NCBI GenBank assembly: GCA_963781785.1
Contig: CAWAHD010000002.1
Coordinates: 5,588,047 to 5,652,046 of the forward strand
From: CAWAHD01 sp963781785
GTDB taxonomy: Bacteria > Planctomycetota > Planctomycetia > Isosphaerales > Isosphaeraceae
Direction of reading: 5' to 3'
DNA: 64,000 nucleotides
Of this stretch, positions 18,084 through 26,371 are shown one piece after another; positions within the stretch are counted from its first letter, which is position 1; each line of letters opens with the position of its first letter. Position numbers and translations under genes: made by a program. A model generated the notes under the pieces. That model did not search any database, was not told the origin of the DNA, and was given only the letters and a program-made list of their open reading frames with translations.

Positions 18084-18479
18084 CTATTTGTTGACCGCTG
18101 CATCGTTCGTGGTGCCTTGGACGGTGGTCGCCGCCAGGCCGCCATCCTGGTCGGAACGCCGCCAGGAGAATCGAGATGATGGGCTCGTCGGCTCGCTGAC
18201 AACGACCCGGGGCGAGGTGGCCTGGCCGCCGCTGACCGTCGTCGAGCGTGACGATCCGCCGGCGACCTTGGTGCCGCCTTCGACGACTTCCGTCGGCACA
18301 TCGCAGACCGGGCCGGCTTGCACGGTGCTGGGCACCATCGCCGCCGGCGCACAGGGCGATGGCTGGCAGCAATAATAAGGTGGATTGCAGCAGCCGGAGC
18401 CTGCAATCGCGAGCGCGCCGGCCAGGGTCACTCCCACCAGAAGGCGTCGGCACAGCGTGAGGAACCTGGCTTGCCGCAT
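18084..18479 (-). CDS. Small Cys/Pro-rich lipoprotein
   Basis: 131 aa. Basic N-terminus, hydrophobic stretch LLVGVTLAGALAIAGSGC ending in a lipobox with Cys30 as likely acylation site, then CNPPYYCCQPSPC, rich in Cys and aromatic residues. The remainder is Ser/Thr/Val-rich and probably disordered. Not assigned to a named family. Preceded by a GGGAG Shine-Dalgarno. Confidence 0.65.
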   Translation of the reverse strand: MRQARFLTLCRRLLVGVTLAGALAIAGSGCCNPPYYCCQPSPCAPAAMVPSTVQAGPVCDVPTEVVEGGTKVAGGSSRSTTVSGGQATSPRVVVSEPTSPSSRFSWRRSDQDGGLAATTVQGTTNDAAVNK

Positions 18480-18920
18480 GGCGAATCTCCCGTACCGCGA
18501 ATTGTCCTTGACGTCCGGCGGCTGCCGAACGGATCCGGCCGAAGCGGGACCCGAGCAACGGCAGCAGGGCGAACGCAGGTGCCGCGAGTCGAATCGAATG
18601 ATTGCGTCGAACCCAACTGATGTGTCTAAGCTGTGAGGAGACCAAGGCGCGACAGCCTGTGTCGAACCTCAGGTGCGGGGACTTTAATCAAAATCGCCAA
18701 TCCGGCCAACGGCAAATTCCCGATCACCGGAGACGAGTCGGAAAGCCCTTGGAGCCAAACGTGTTGAGCCGAGGAGAGCTCCCCTGAATTTCGGGCCTGT
18801 CGAACCGGAAGGGCGGATCTTCTTCTGCCGGTCCCGGGGCGAGACGCGGGCAGCCCGATCGGCCTGCGGCGAGAGGAACAACGGCGACGAGTACCGTGGG
18901 CGGCGTACGGCGTCGGACAG
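18480..18920. other. Intergenic, no gene recognised
   Basis: Several short open frames exist on both strands but none has recognisable protein motifs or a convincing ribosome-binding site. Confidence 0.4.
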
Positions 18921-19133
18921 TCAGGCATAGATCAGCCGGCCGCGCGGCTCAGGCACGGGGCGGCCCAGTTCTTGGGCCGTCTCGATCCATTCTCGAATGA
19001 CCAGCTCGGCGTTCACAAGCGCCTCCTGATACGTTGCGCCGTCGGCCGCACAACCCGGCAGCTCCGGCACCTCGGCGATGAATGCCTGGTCCTCTTTACT
19101 CCAAAATAGGATGCTCTCGTATTGAATCAACAT
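18921..19133 (-). CDS. HicB-like antitoxin, apparently orphan
   Basis: 70 aa from ATG 19133 (MLIQYESILFWSKEDQAFIA). The partial RNase-H-like HicB fold is indicated by the signature EVPELPGCAADGATYQEALV followed by an amphipathic helix. HicB normally neutralises the HicA mRNA interferase and represses its own operon. No HicA is seen on either side; the upstream side is occupied by a tRNA-Leu-derived repeat. It may be a solitary HicB or the remnant of a lost pair. Confidence 0.75.
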   Translation of the reverse strand: MLIQYESILFWSKEDQAFIAEVPELPGCAADGATYQEALVNAELVIREWIETAQELGRPVPEPRGRLIYA

Positions 19134-19206
19134 TGGGCTCGAACGGGCAGTACCTTCTCCAGTTTTTTCCCCTGCCACGCCCGCGCGGACCTATTTCCCG
19201 AGCACC

Positions 19207-19369
19207 GAGTTTTGAGTCCGGCGCGTCTGCCATCAGCGTGGCGTTGGAAACAAGTTGCGGTGGTGCTTAAAGTCTGCGAATCCAAGGCTCGCACGTCGCC
19301 ACCTTGGTGTTTTCGCATTGTGGCCGCATGGGGCTGACGTTGCCAATACTGTTCCCAATTTGTTCCCAA
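19207..19369 (-). repeat. tRNA-Leu(CAA) 3'-half element, copy A (truncated)
   Basis: Contains the anticodon arm of a tRNA-Leu(CAA), with loop CTCAAAA, and the TGGCAGACG D-loop end on the minus strand. The T-arm and acceptor part found in other copies is missing. The conserved flank follows, to TTGTTCCCAA at ~19368. Confidence 0.7.
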
Positions 19370-19505
19370 AATACCCCCACGGCGCTGGGCGTAGCGTTCG
19401 GGTAAGATCTCGGAGTTCGAGGGCTGCGGCGGTCCGCCATGTGCCATGGGACGATCTGACCTCGATGAATTCGCCCACTTGCGACGTGCGACAAGTGGCC
19501 CTGAG

Positions 19506-19824
19506 TGGAGTCGGGAATTGCACCCGCGTCCCGGATTCCTCGACCCCAGAGTCGCAAAAAACTTGCGACAAATTTACCCAGGGGCTATCGAAACTGTGTC
19601 GGGGCTGCGTGGCACTCCGCGAGCTTTTCGCGATCTGGCACCGGCTGACGGCGGATGTCAGAGAACGGATCGTCAGAATAGCTCGTGGCCAGGGAGTTTC
19701 CACGCGTGTTGGCGAGTGGTTGACGGTGGTGTTCGGTGTCCCAGTATCTTGGAGATCCTCACCGGAAGCATTTCTTGAAGCCATCGATCACGAAGTTCGC
19801 GGACAACGCGAACCAGTTGGATAG
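19506..19824 (+). other. Decayed integrated-element debris with T-arm-like motif and short ORF tail
   Basis: At 19509 the sequence GGGAATTGCACCCGC resembles a tRNA T-arm on the minus strand. About 100 bp later an open frame encodes LRELFAIWHRLTADVRERI, like the C-terminal tail of small planctomycete accessory proteins. The same two items recur after copy E (53764-53963) in the same order, so this is a conserved module. The rest up to 20082 shows nothing recognisable. Confidence 0.4.
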
Positions 19825-20082
19825 TCGCGGTCCCGTTTCACGTTCCGACCTCGGGATTGAGCCGACCAAACGGACGCGCGCAAGGCGATCATCGGCCCCT
19901 CGGTCGACCCGACTTCGAAGGCGCAGGCGCTTCCGGCCCTCACCACAACCCAATGGAGCTGATGGAGGGACCGCGAAAGGAGCTTCCGAATCGCCGCCAT
20001 CCCCAGTTCAGCCGCGGTATAGGCCGAAGGGGTCGCTGCCTGAACGTCGGTGAGGCAGACCCTGAAAATCAAGCTTATTCTC

Positions 20083-20307
20083 TCAAGGTGCGGATGTTGC
20101 GCGATGCTTGTCCATTCTTCCTGCCTGAAGGCGCAAGGCGTCGACGGTGATCCCGTCTAATTGCTTGATGAGTTCCCGTGCCATCGTTTCAATCTGTTCC
20201 ATGACGGGGGCGGCGTTATCAAGCTCTGTGCCGGCTGCAAGGTCTTCCAGGGTGCCCGCGAGATCGCCGCCGGCCGACGAAAATTCCAAGAGCATGCCGC
20301 AGCATTT
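20083..20307 (-). pseudogene. C-terminal fragment of a hybrid histidine kinase (HPt-like tail)
   Basis: About 75 codons (MLLEFSSAGGDLAGTLEDLA onward) ending at 20083. The pattern AAPVMEQIETMARELIKQLD fits the last helices of an HPt domain. The same tail (ARPLVAKLETICTELTRVV) occurs in the kinase remnant at 24612, so the two are related. The fragment is cut at 20307 by a REP unit. Confidence 0.45.
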
Positions 20308-20332
20308 CGTGGGGGTCAGACCTATCGTGGGG
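20307..20332 (+). repeat. Isolated REP left-end units next to the group II intron
   Basis: One complete 18-base minimal left-end unit (TCGTGGGGGTCAGACCTA), then the first eight bases of another (TCGTGGGG), where the intron 3' end begins. Same sequence as the array units at 20605-21390. Confidence 0.8.
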
Positions 20333-20604
20333 CCGGGTAGACCTGGGTGGTCACCCACGCAGGTCCCCCACAGATCCAGACGTGCGCGTTAAACGCATCT
20401 GGCTCTTCATCTCATGACTTCGCTACGCGGCTCTGCAAGCCGTGGACTACACGAGCACGGGGAAGACTGTAACGCTTCTCCAGACGAAGGAACTCGGCCC
20501 ACGTCACATCACCGTCTCGGCGTCGCCGAGACAGCTTGCGTCGCCAGATCCTTCGCGCTCCCTCCCGGAATTCCTGGAGGCTGAAGAAGTTGCCAATGAT
20601 CCCG
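20333..20604 (-). mobile_element. 3' end of a group II intron with maturase C-terminus
   Basis: On the minus strand a 64-codon open frame (20604 to stop at 20412) reads GIIGNFFSLQEFREGARRIW ... DVTWAEFLRLEKRYSLPRAR, matching the C-terminal end of group II intron reverse transcriptase/maturases. Directly downstream are a 33-base domain V (20373-20405; GAGCCAGATGCG paired to CGCACGTCTGGATC) and a domain VI hairpin (20340-20365; CCTGCGTGG with loop GTGA and CCACCCAGG). The intron's 5' part is absent, cut at 20604 by the RAYT left-end array. The 3' exon is itself a REP unit. Confidence 0.75.
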
Positions 20605-21390
20605 TCGTGGGGGTCAGACCTATCGTGGGGGTCAGACCTAGGAACATCGTGGGGGTCAGACCTAGGAACAAGTTGTTTCCTTGCGATCGCGCGCCGTCGT
20701 GGGGGTCAGACCTAGGAACAAGTTGTTTCCTTGCGATCGCGCGCCGTCGTGGGGGTCAGACCTATCGTGGGGGTCAGACCTAGGAACAAGTTGTTTCCTT
20801 GCGATCGCGCGCCGTCGTGGGGGTCAGACCTAGGAACAAGTTGTTTCCTTGCGATCGCGCCACGGGTGTGGTTCAATGCAGGGCATGGCACGACGATTAC
20901 GTCTTCAGTATCCTGGCGCGATTTACCACCTTATGGCGCGCGGTAATGGCCGTCAGGAAATCGTGCGCGATGACGCGGACCGAGGACGGCTTCAAGAGGA
21001 CCTCGGCAAGGCGGCAATTCGCTGCTCGTGGCGTGTCTACGCCTTTCGTGGGGGTCAGACCTATCGTGGGGGTCAGACCTAGGAACAAGTTGTTTCCTCG
21101 TGGGGGTCAGACCTAGGAACAAGTTGTTTCCTTCGTCGTCGTGGGGGTCAGATCTAGGAACAAGTTGTTTCCTTCGTGGGGGTCAGACCTAGGAACATCG
21201 TGGGGGTCAGACCTAGGAACAAGTTGTTTCCTTGCGATCGCGCACCGGGTGTGGTTCAATGCAGGGCATGGCACGACGATTACGTCTTCAGTATCCTGGC
21301 GCGATTTACCACCTTATCGCGCGCGGTAATCGTGGGGGGCAGACCTAGGAACAAGTTGTTTCCTTGCGATCGCGCGCCGGGTGTGGTTCA
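20605..21390 (+). repeat. Array of 14 left ends of the RAYT element, variably truncated
   Basis: Fourteen occurrences of the left terminus TCGTGGGGGTCAGACC begin at about 20605, 20623, 20647, 20697, 20747, 20765, 20815, 21046, 21064, 21098, 21139, 21174, 21198 and 21330. Each is followed by a different length of the element's 5' sequence before the next terminus starts: 18 bases (cut inside CCTAGG), 24, ~35 or ~50 bases, or into the transposase gene. Two units carry gene starts: 20885-21046 (162 bp of coding sequence) and 21268-21330 (63 bp). The internal GGAACAAGTTGTTTCC is a near-palindrome. The 14th unit leads into the intact gene. Differences from the full gene are one or two bases, so the array is young. 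Confidence 0.92.
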
Positions 21391-21399
21391 ATGCAGGGC

Positions 21400-22371
21400 A
21401 TGGCACGACGATTACGTCTTCAGTATCCTGGCGCGATTTACCACCTTATGGCGCACGGTAATGGCCGTCAGGAAATCGTGCGCGATGACGCGGACCGAGG
21501 ACGGCTTCAAGAGGACCTCGGCAAGGCGGCAATTCGCTGCTCGTGGCGTGTCTACGCCTTTGCCATCATGTCGAACCACTTACACATTGTGCTCAAGACT
21601 CCTCAGCCAAACCTTGCCCGTGGGATGCAGACGTTTTTGTCCGGCTATGCGAATGTATGGGCACGCCGTCACAAGTTTTCTGGGCATGTTTTCCAGGGAC
21701 GGTATCGCACCGAGCTAGTGGAAGATGAAACGTATTTGTGGACCGTGACGCGTTACGTGCACCTCAATCCGGTTCGAGCGGGTATGGCTGAGCACCCGGC
21801 GGACTGTGTGTGGTCGAGTTATCCAGGATATGCTCATCGGGCCCGCCGGCTGGAGTGGTTGGCCTATGACGATCTGTTGGCGTCGTGGACCGGTGCGTTT
21901 GGTGGTTCGGACCCGGCGGGAGCGTACCGGCGGTATGTGACCGCGGGGTTGTCGGATCCGCCGGAGTCACCATGGAAGGATGCATACCACGGTTGGGTCC
22001 TCGGGAGTGGAGCGTTCATCGAGCGGGTCAAGGCGATGGTCCGTGGTCAACCATCGCGCGAGCGGCGTCGGGAGTCACGGCTCATGCTGAGTGTGCCGCT
22101 CTCACGAATTACGGAGGTTGTCTGTGCCTTCTATCAGATTGAGCCTACGGAGCTAAGCCAGCGCGGAAGCCGCCACCCCGCACGAGCGGGGCTTGCGTAT
22201 CTGGCGAGAAGTCACACTCTGGCGACCAATGCAGAGCTCGCAGCCGTGCTGGGGTTGTCGCGAGCGGAAAGTGTGCCGAACCTGACCCGGCGTTTCAGTG
22301 ATTGGTTATCGACCGATGCGAAAATCCGTAAGCAGTTAAGAGATCTGGAAGGGGTGCTGGAAGGGTCGTGA
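21400..22371 (+). CDS. REP-associated tyrosine transposase (RAYT, Y1/HUH family)
   Basis: 323 aa from ATG 21400 (MARRLRLQYPGAIYHLMAHG); ATG 21391 is an alternative. The HUH motif is in AIMSNHLHIVLKT and the catalytic Tyr is likely in VTRYVHLNPVRAG. After ~190 residues comes a DnaA-C-like helix-turn-helix region (LSRITEVVCAFYQIEPTELS ... ELAAVLGLSRAE) found in long RAYTs. These single-strand nucleases act on REP palindromes. Flanked by inverted ends: left TCGTGGGGGTCAGACCTA, right the complement of TCCTGGGGGTCAGACCTA. In the conserved RGN motif this copy has HGN, while the truncated upstream copy keeps RGN. Confidence 0.9.
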   Translation: MARRLRLQYPGAIYHLMAHGNGRQEIVRDDADRGRLQEDLGKAAIRCSWRVYAFAIMSNHLHIVLKTPQPNLARGMQTFLSGYANVWARRHKFSGHVFQGRYRTELVEDETYLWTVTRYVHLNPVRAGMAEHPADCVWSSYPGYAHRARRLEWLAYDDLLASWTGAFGGSDPAGAYRRYVTAGLSDPPESPWKDAYHGWVLGSGAFIERVKAMVRGQPSRERRRESRLMLSVPLSRITEVVCAFYQIEPTELSQRGSRHPARAGLAYLARSHTLATNAELAAVLGLSRAESVPNLTRRFSDWLSTDAKIRKQLRDLEGVLEGS

Positions 22372-22852
22372 ACGGCCGAAATAACTAGTTCCTAGGTCTG
22401 ACCCCCAGGACGAGCGGAAAGTGTGCCGAACCTGACCCGGCGTTTCAGTGATTGGTTATCGACCGATGCGAAAATCCGTAAGCAGTTAAGAGATCTGGAA
22501 GGGGTGCTGGAAGGGTCGTGAACGGCCGAAATAACTAGTTCCTAGGTCTGACCCCCAGGATGACCCGTCGTTTCAGTGATTGGTTATCGACCGATGCGAA
22601 AATCCGTAAGCAGTTAAGAGATCTGGAAGGGGTGCTGGAAGGGTCGTGAACGGCCGAAATAACTAGTTCCTAGGTCTGACCCCCAGGAGTGATTGGTTAT
22701 CGACCGATGCGAAAATCCGTAAGCAGTTAAGAGATCTGGAAGGGGTGCTGGAAGGGTCGTGAACGGCCGAAATAACTAGTTCCTAGGTCTGACCCCCAGG
22801 ATAGGTCTGACCCCCAGGAGGAATAACTAGTTCCTAGGTCTGACCCCCAGGA
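22372..22852 (+). repeat. Array of six right ends of the RAYT element, variably truncated
   Basis: Each unit ends with the right terminus (complement of TCCTGGGGGTCAGACC; ends at 22410, 22560, 22688, 22801, 22819 and 22852) and starts at a different point in the gene's 3' part: the full tail, then units of 150, 128, 113, 18 and 33 bp. The 18-bp unit starts inside CCTAGG, mirroring the 18-bp left unit. Units are almost identical to the gene tail, including the last ~45 codons and the stop codon. Confidence 0.92.
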
Positions 22853-22938
22853 GGGGGAGAGCTGAAGAGCGAGCCGACGATGGAAAATCGGAACCGCGCC
22901 CAGTCGCCGTTGGTCGGATTTTTGGGTGTTTGGGTCAT
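22853..22938 (-). pseudogene. 5' stump of a DDE-type transposase
   Basis: ATG 22938 with GAGGAG six bases upstream opens MTQTPKNPTNGDWARFRFSI followed by VGSLFSSPP, resembling the first residues of integrase-core transposases (WALFRxSVVGPLLxxPP type). The frame ends abruptly at the outermost right terminus of the RAYT array. Placed 109 bp downstream of the zinc-ribbon ORF at 23047, with which it probably formed a two-gene insertion element. Confidence 0.55.
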
Positions 22939-23046
22939 CACGTCTCCTCACGAAACGGGTGAAGGGTCCGCGATAACCTCTATAGCTCAGCCGGCGGAGG
23001 TGCCTGGAAAGCATCCTCTGCGTGCCGGACGCGACCAGCAGGAAAG

Positions 23047-23628
23047 CTAGCTCGGCGGGCCTGTGGCGGTCGTGATCGGAGAGAGAAAGCGCAGCAGCCG
23101 CCCCCAGCCGTCGCAGTCATCGCAGTGGTCGCAGCGGAGGAGGAAGGCGTTCAGCAGTGACAGTGGCAGGGTCGCGACATCGGCGAGCAGTTTCACGCGA
23201 GCTCCTGCAACCTTCCAGAAGTGGCTCTGGGGAAAGTGGTCGCGCCAGAACTCCTCCCAGCGGACAATGGTCCGGCGATCGACGTCGAAGAGTGTGGAGA
23301 GCTGACGGACCCGCTGCGGCGTTGGACCGTGCCGCATCGCACTAATCAAAACGATGAACGCGCCCAGGTAGATCTTTCGGCCGAGGAACCGCACGGATGG
23401 CGGTGTGGCTCGTTTTCTGCACTGGTCTCGATTGCAGCAGAAGCTGAATCTGGTCTTGTAGGTGCCCAGCGGCGGGTCGGGGCCGCCGCGCGGCTGGCGG
23501 GGGTAGTCAGCACGGTGCAAACGTCCACCGCACCGACACCCCTGGCGGCGGGTGATCTCGGCAAGATCCTGGTCGATCGTGAAAAGAAACGCCCAGAACG
23601 TAGCGTTGAAAGGCGATGCGTGATACAT
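23047..23628 (-). CDS. Zinc-ribbon/HTH protein, probable insertion-element accessory ORF
   Basis: 193 aa from ATG 23628, with GGAG about nine bases upstream. N-terminal Cys pattern CRCGGRLHRADYPRQPRGG ... FSFCCNRDQCRKRATPPSVR resembles a zinc ribbon; then LSTLFDVDRRTIVRWEEFW looks like a helix-turn-helix; a C-terminal CDHCDDCDGW follows. I believe this type precedes DDE transposases in some insertion elements, but the assignment is from memory of the pattern. The partner transposase is truncated at 22853. Confidence 0.6.
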   Translation of the reverse strand: MYHASPFNATFWAFLFTIDQDLAEITRRQGCRCGGRLHRADYPRQPRGGPDPPLGTYKTRFSFCCNRDQCRKRATPPSVRFLGRKIYLGAFIVLISAMRHGPTPQRVRQLSTLFDVDRRTIVRWEEFWRDHFPQSHFWKVAGARVKLLADVATLPLSLLNAFLLRCDHCDDCDGWGRLLRFLSPITTATGPPS

Positions 23629-23749
23629 CTGAAGTACTCCGGGTTGGTTGGTATCCTTCCGGAGTACACCCCTCGCCGAACTCGATCAAGTGATCAGGTT
23701 CCGCGAGGGGATTTTTCTTGCCAGCCTCAGATAACTTGCTTAGGAATCG

Positions 23750-24321
23750 CGAATTTCACATCGATTATCTTGGCCACGCACATTGAGCGCCGTCCGCGCC
23801 GACCGATTGAAGAGAATTGTTTGGAGTTCGCGCGGGCTATGGCGCAGAACGTCGCCGAGATTCGCGCGCTGACCGGCTGGCTGCTTGATGAAGGTTGCCC
23901 ATCCGTGGCGCTTCTGGGTTTTTCGTTTGGGGGATGGCTTGCCGGATTGACTGTGTGCAGCGATACACGCATCGCCTGTGCCGTTCTGACTGTGCCCGGT
24001 GTGTGCATGAGGTGCTCCCAACCGGTCGTCTGGCGGCGGGTTCGGGAAGCACTTCAGGCTCTGAGGCCGGCACACGAAGCGATGGATACGACCCGGTTGA
24101 ATCTGATTTTGTCCACGCCAGTCATCCCGAAAGAAAACATTTTGTTGATTGAAGGAATCCATGATTTGTTCGCGGAGAGGCAACCGATCGAGGAGCTCTG
24201 GCAAAAGTGGCAGCAGCCGGAAATCTGGCGATTGCCTCATGGACACGTTAGTGCGCAGTTCGTGCTGGGCTTCATGGGGCGAGTGCTTCGCTGGCTGGCG
24301 CCGAGGTTGGAAGCCGGTTGA
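23750..24321 (+). pseudogene. Alpha/beta-hydrolase, 5'-truncated
   Basis: The frame ending at 24321 has the nucleophile elbow LLGFSFGGWLAGLTV, a probable acid residue in LLIEGIHDLFAE and the His in LPHGHVSAQF, so the catalytic triad region is present. There is no proper start: the region before residue ARAMAQNVAEIRALTGWLL is only open by chance, and the first in-frame ATG is at 23839 (160 aa). The oxyanion/lid part at the N-terminus has been lost. Likely inactive. Confidence 0.6.
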
Positions 24322-24510
24322 AAAAACAACGCATGATTGCGCCTTTGGCAAAATTCATTGACTGGTGTGTCCAAGTATTTGTGTCTCTTCGTGCTTGAAA
24401 ACAAGCCCGGACACTGACCGCAACGCAGGGGTCGTCAACATCAACTCCGTGTGGCAACGTTCCTGACGCTCAGACGACTTCGAAGGCTGCGATTTGCCTT
24501 AAGCCGGTAG
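24322..24510. other. Short intergenic, nothing recognised
   Basis: 190 bp between the hydrolase remnant and the tRNA-Leu-like element B. No coding or regulatory motif seen. Confidence 0.4.
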
Positions 24511-24595
24511 TACCGAAGGTGGGACTTGAACCCAAACCCTCTTGGGAGGACCGGATTTTGAGTCCGGTAAGTGTGCCACCGGCATGGCATTGGGT
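24511..24595 (-). repeat. tRNA-Leu(CAA) 3'-half element, copy B (short)
   Basis: Minus-strand anticodon arm (CCGGA CTCAAAA TCCGG), variable arm, T-arm and acceptor 3' strand ending TTCGGTA. The T-stem has one mismatch (TTGGG against CCCAC). The D-arm and acceptor 5' strand are missing and the long conserved flank of other copies is absent. Confidence 0.75.
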
Positions 24596-24611
24596 TTACG
24601 CGGCAATAACG

Positions 24612-25010
24612 TTACTCGGTCTTGACCTCATGCTCGGTCGAGGGCCCGGTCCAGCCAGCCAGTCTTTGCAGCTCCTTGATCGATCGGCCGGCGACGACCC
24701 GCGTGAGTTCCGTGCAGATTGTTTCCAGCTTTGCGACCAGGGGCCGGGCCTCTTCGAGCCGGTCAATGGCCCCGAGCAGTTCAGATACGGAGATCGGCTT
24801 GGTCAGGAAGTCATCCATGCCGGGCTTGAGGCAGCGCTCGCGATCCTCTTTCCGCGAGCGTGCCGTCAGAGGGATCACAGGCAAATGCCCACCCGTTGCC
24901 CGTTTCCGACGAAGTTGAGCAGGACCTGCCGCAGCCGGCCCGCGTCCCCGATCAAGGCATCGGGAACCTCGTGTTCGACGTTGCAGATGAACTCCAATCC
25001 TTTGCAATCT
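24612..25010 (-). pseudogene. Remnant of a hybrid sensor histidine kinase with internal deletion
   Basis: In order on the minus strand: an ATPase N-box (ALIGDAGRLRQVLLNFVGN, ~24905-24965), then after an out-of-frame joint at ~24895 the end of a receiver domain (LPVIPLTARSRKEDRERCL ... GMDDFLTKPI with the conserved Lys), then an HPt-like tail (PLVAKLETICTELTRVV) ending at 24612. The ATPase G-boxes and the receiver's phospho-acceptor Asp are missing. A dead gene. Confidence 0.65.
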
Positions 25011-25020
25011 CTCATGCGAC

Positions 25021-25497
25021 TTCCGGTCCCAATGAACGGTTTCTGGAAGCCGTGGCGAATGGCGAGGATGATGTCGCCTGTAGCGGTTGCAATGGGCGGA
25101 GGGTGGCACCCACTCGACCGGTACTGATCCGAGGCGCAAAATGTTGCGCGAATCAAGTGCCAAACGAGTTGACGGACAACCTTGCAGTACCCGATCCGTA
25201 CGACAGGAGTGACTCATGGCCCACCTCCTTCGCATCAATGACGGCCCAGCCTTGATGCCGGGGCAATTGCGTCAGTCCTTCCTCGCCCTGGAACATCCGG
25301 TCGACCTCAAGCCGCTCGGCCCGGAGAGATTGCCCTCGGAACAAAGGCGAACCGCATCGGCTTGGCGCGAGAAATGCTGCTCGCGGTCGCAGTACGATCG
25401 GCACCGTGGTTGTCGAACGGGCACTTTTTAGCAGCCCGCAGAGCGACCATTGGCTGATGAAGCACGTCATCGTCGAGATCACTCCGTCGAGGGCGTA
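25021..25497. other. Region without an assignable gene before fdhD
   Basis: Open frames on both strands (for example minus strand 25153-25518) have no family similarity I can name. It may hold the promoter of the formate dehydrogenase operon; no clear operator is seen. Confidence 0.35.
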
Positions 25498-26358
25498 ATG
25501 ATGATCAAGATCTGCCACAGGACGGGCGTCGCGAGCGTCGAAGTGGGGCGAGTGACCGGGTCACTCTGCGCGCTCTCGTCCGACGAGCTGTCGGTGGAGG
25601 AGCCGCTGGAGATCCGCCTGGCGGGACAGCTTGCGCACTCGGCGCCGACTTTGGTCGCCGTGACGATGCGTACGCCGGGCGACGACGTGGACCTGGCGGC
25701 CGGCTTTCTCTTTACCGAGGGGATCATCGCCGGGGCGGCGGACATCGAGGGCATCCGGCGAGCCGGAGTGAACGCGGCGGAGGCAACGCTTCGGCGCGGC
25801 GTCGCCCCCGACGCGGCCAGACTCGACCGCCACTCGTTCGTCTCCTCGAGCTGCGGCGCGTGCGGCAAGCGGTCGATCGCCGCGGTCCGCGTGGCGAGCC
25901 GCCACCCGAATATCCCGGGAGAGCCCCGCCTCGCGCCGGAGGTGATCCACAGTCTCCCGCGCGCGCTCCGGACCAGCCAGTCAGCATTTGCGCGGACGGG
26001 CGGCATCCACGCCTCTGGGCTCTTTGATGAGGACGGCCGCCTGCTCGCGCTCCGGGAGGACGTCGGCCGCCACAACGCCCTGGACAAGCTGATTGGCTCC
26101 GAGCTGCTCGCCGGGCGCATCCCGCTGTCGCACGGGATCATCCTGGTGAGCGGCCGAGTGAGCTTCGAGCTGGTGCAGAAGGCGGCGATCGCGGGCGTTC
26201 CGGTACTGGGGGCCGTCGGGGCCCCGTCCAGTCTGGCGGTCGACCTGGCCCGCGAGTGCGGGATGACGCTGCTCGGCTTCGTCCGCGACGCGCGCTTCAA
26301 CGTCTACTCTGACTCCGGCCGGATCGATCCGGCCGACACCCTGACCCATTCCGCCTAG
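25498..26358 (+). CDS. fdhD: Formate dehydrogenase accessory sulfurtransferase FdhD
   Basis: Transfers sulfur from IscS to the molybdenum cofactor so that formate dehydrogenase becomes active. 286 aa from ATG 25498 (a second ATG follows directly), preceded by GAGGG. Motifs: DELSVEEPLEIRLAG, the CxxC of SSSCGACGKRS whose cysteines carry the persulfide, and LREDVGRHNALDKLIG. The end GFVRDARFNVYSDSGRI is typical. Next gene starts 13 bp downstream, so it is the first gene of the operon. Confidence 0.95.
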   Translation: MMIKICHRTGVASVEVGRVTGSLCALSSDELSVEEPLEIRLAGQLAHSAPTLVAVTMRTPGDDVDLAAGFLFTEGIIAGAADIEGIRRAGVNAAEATLRRGVAPDAARLDRHSFVSSSCGACGKRSIAAVRVASRHPNIPGEPRLAPEVIHSLPRALRTSQSAFARTGGIHASGLFDEDGRLLALREDVGRHNALDKLIGSELLAGRIPLSHGIILVSGRVSFELVQKAAIAGVPVLGAVGAPSSLAVDLARECGMTLLGFVRDARFNVYSDSGRIDPADTLTHSA

Positions 26359-26371
26359 TGAGGAGCTTGTT

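Noticed and set aside
18626..18928. Possible small gene on the minus strand before HicB
   Set aside because: No ribosome-binding site, no recognisable motif, and arginine-rich composition typical of GC-rich noncoding frames.
20605..21390. CRISPR array
   Set aside because: The repeats are direct but the intervals are nested pieces of one element rather than unique spacers, and no cas gene is nearby.
20605..22852. Russian-doll self-insertion as the origin of the array
   Set aside because: It predicts equal numbers of left and right fragments with matching break points; counts (14 and 6) and positions disagree.
20083..25010. One hybrid kinase split by the mobile stack
   Set aside because: Both pieces contain the same C-terminal tail, so they cannot be halves of one gene.
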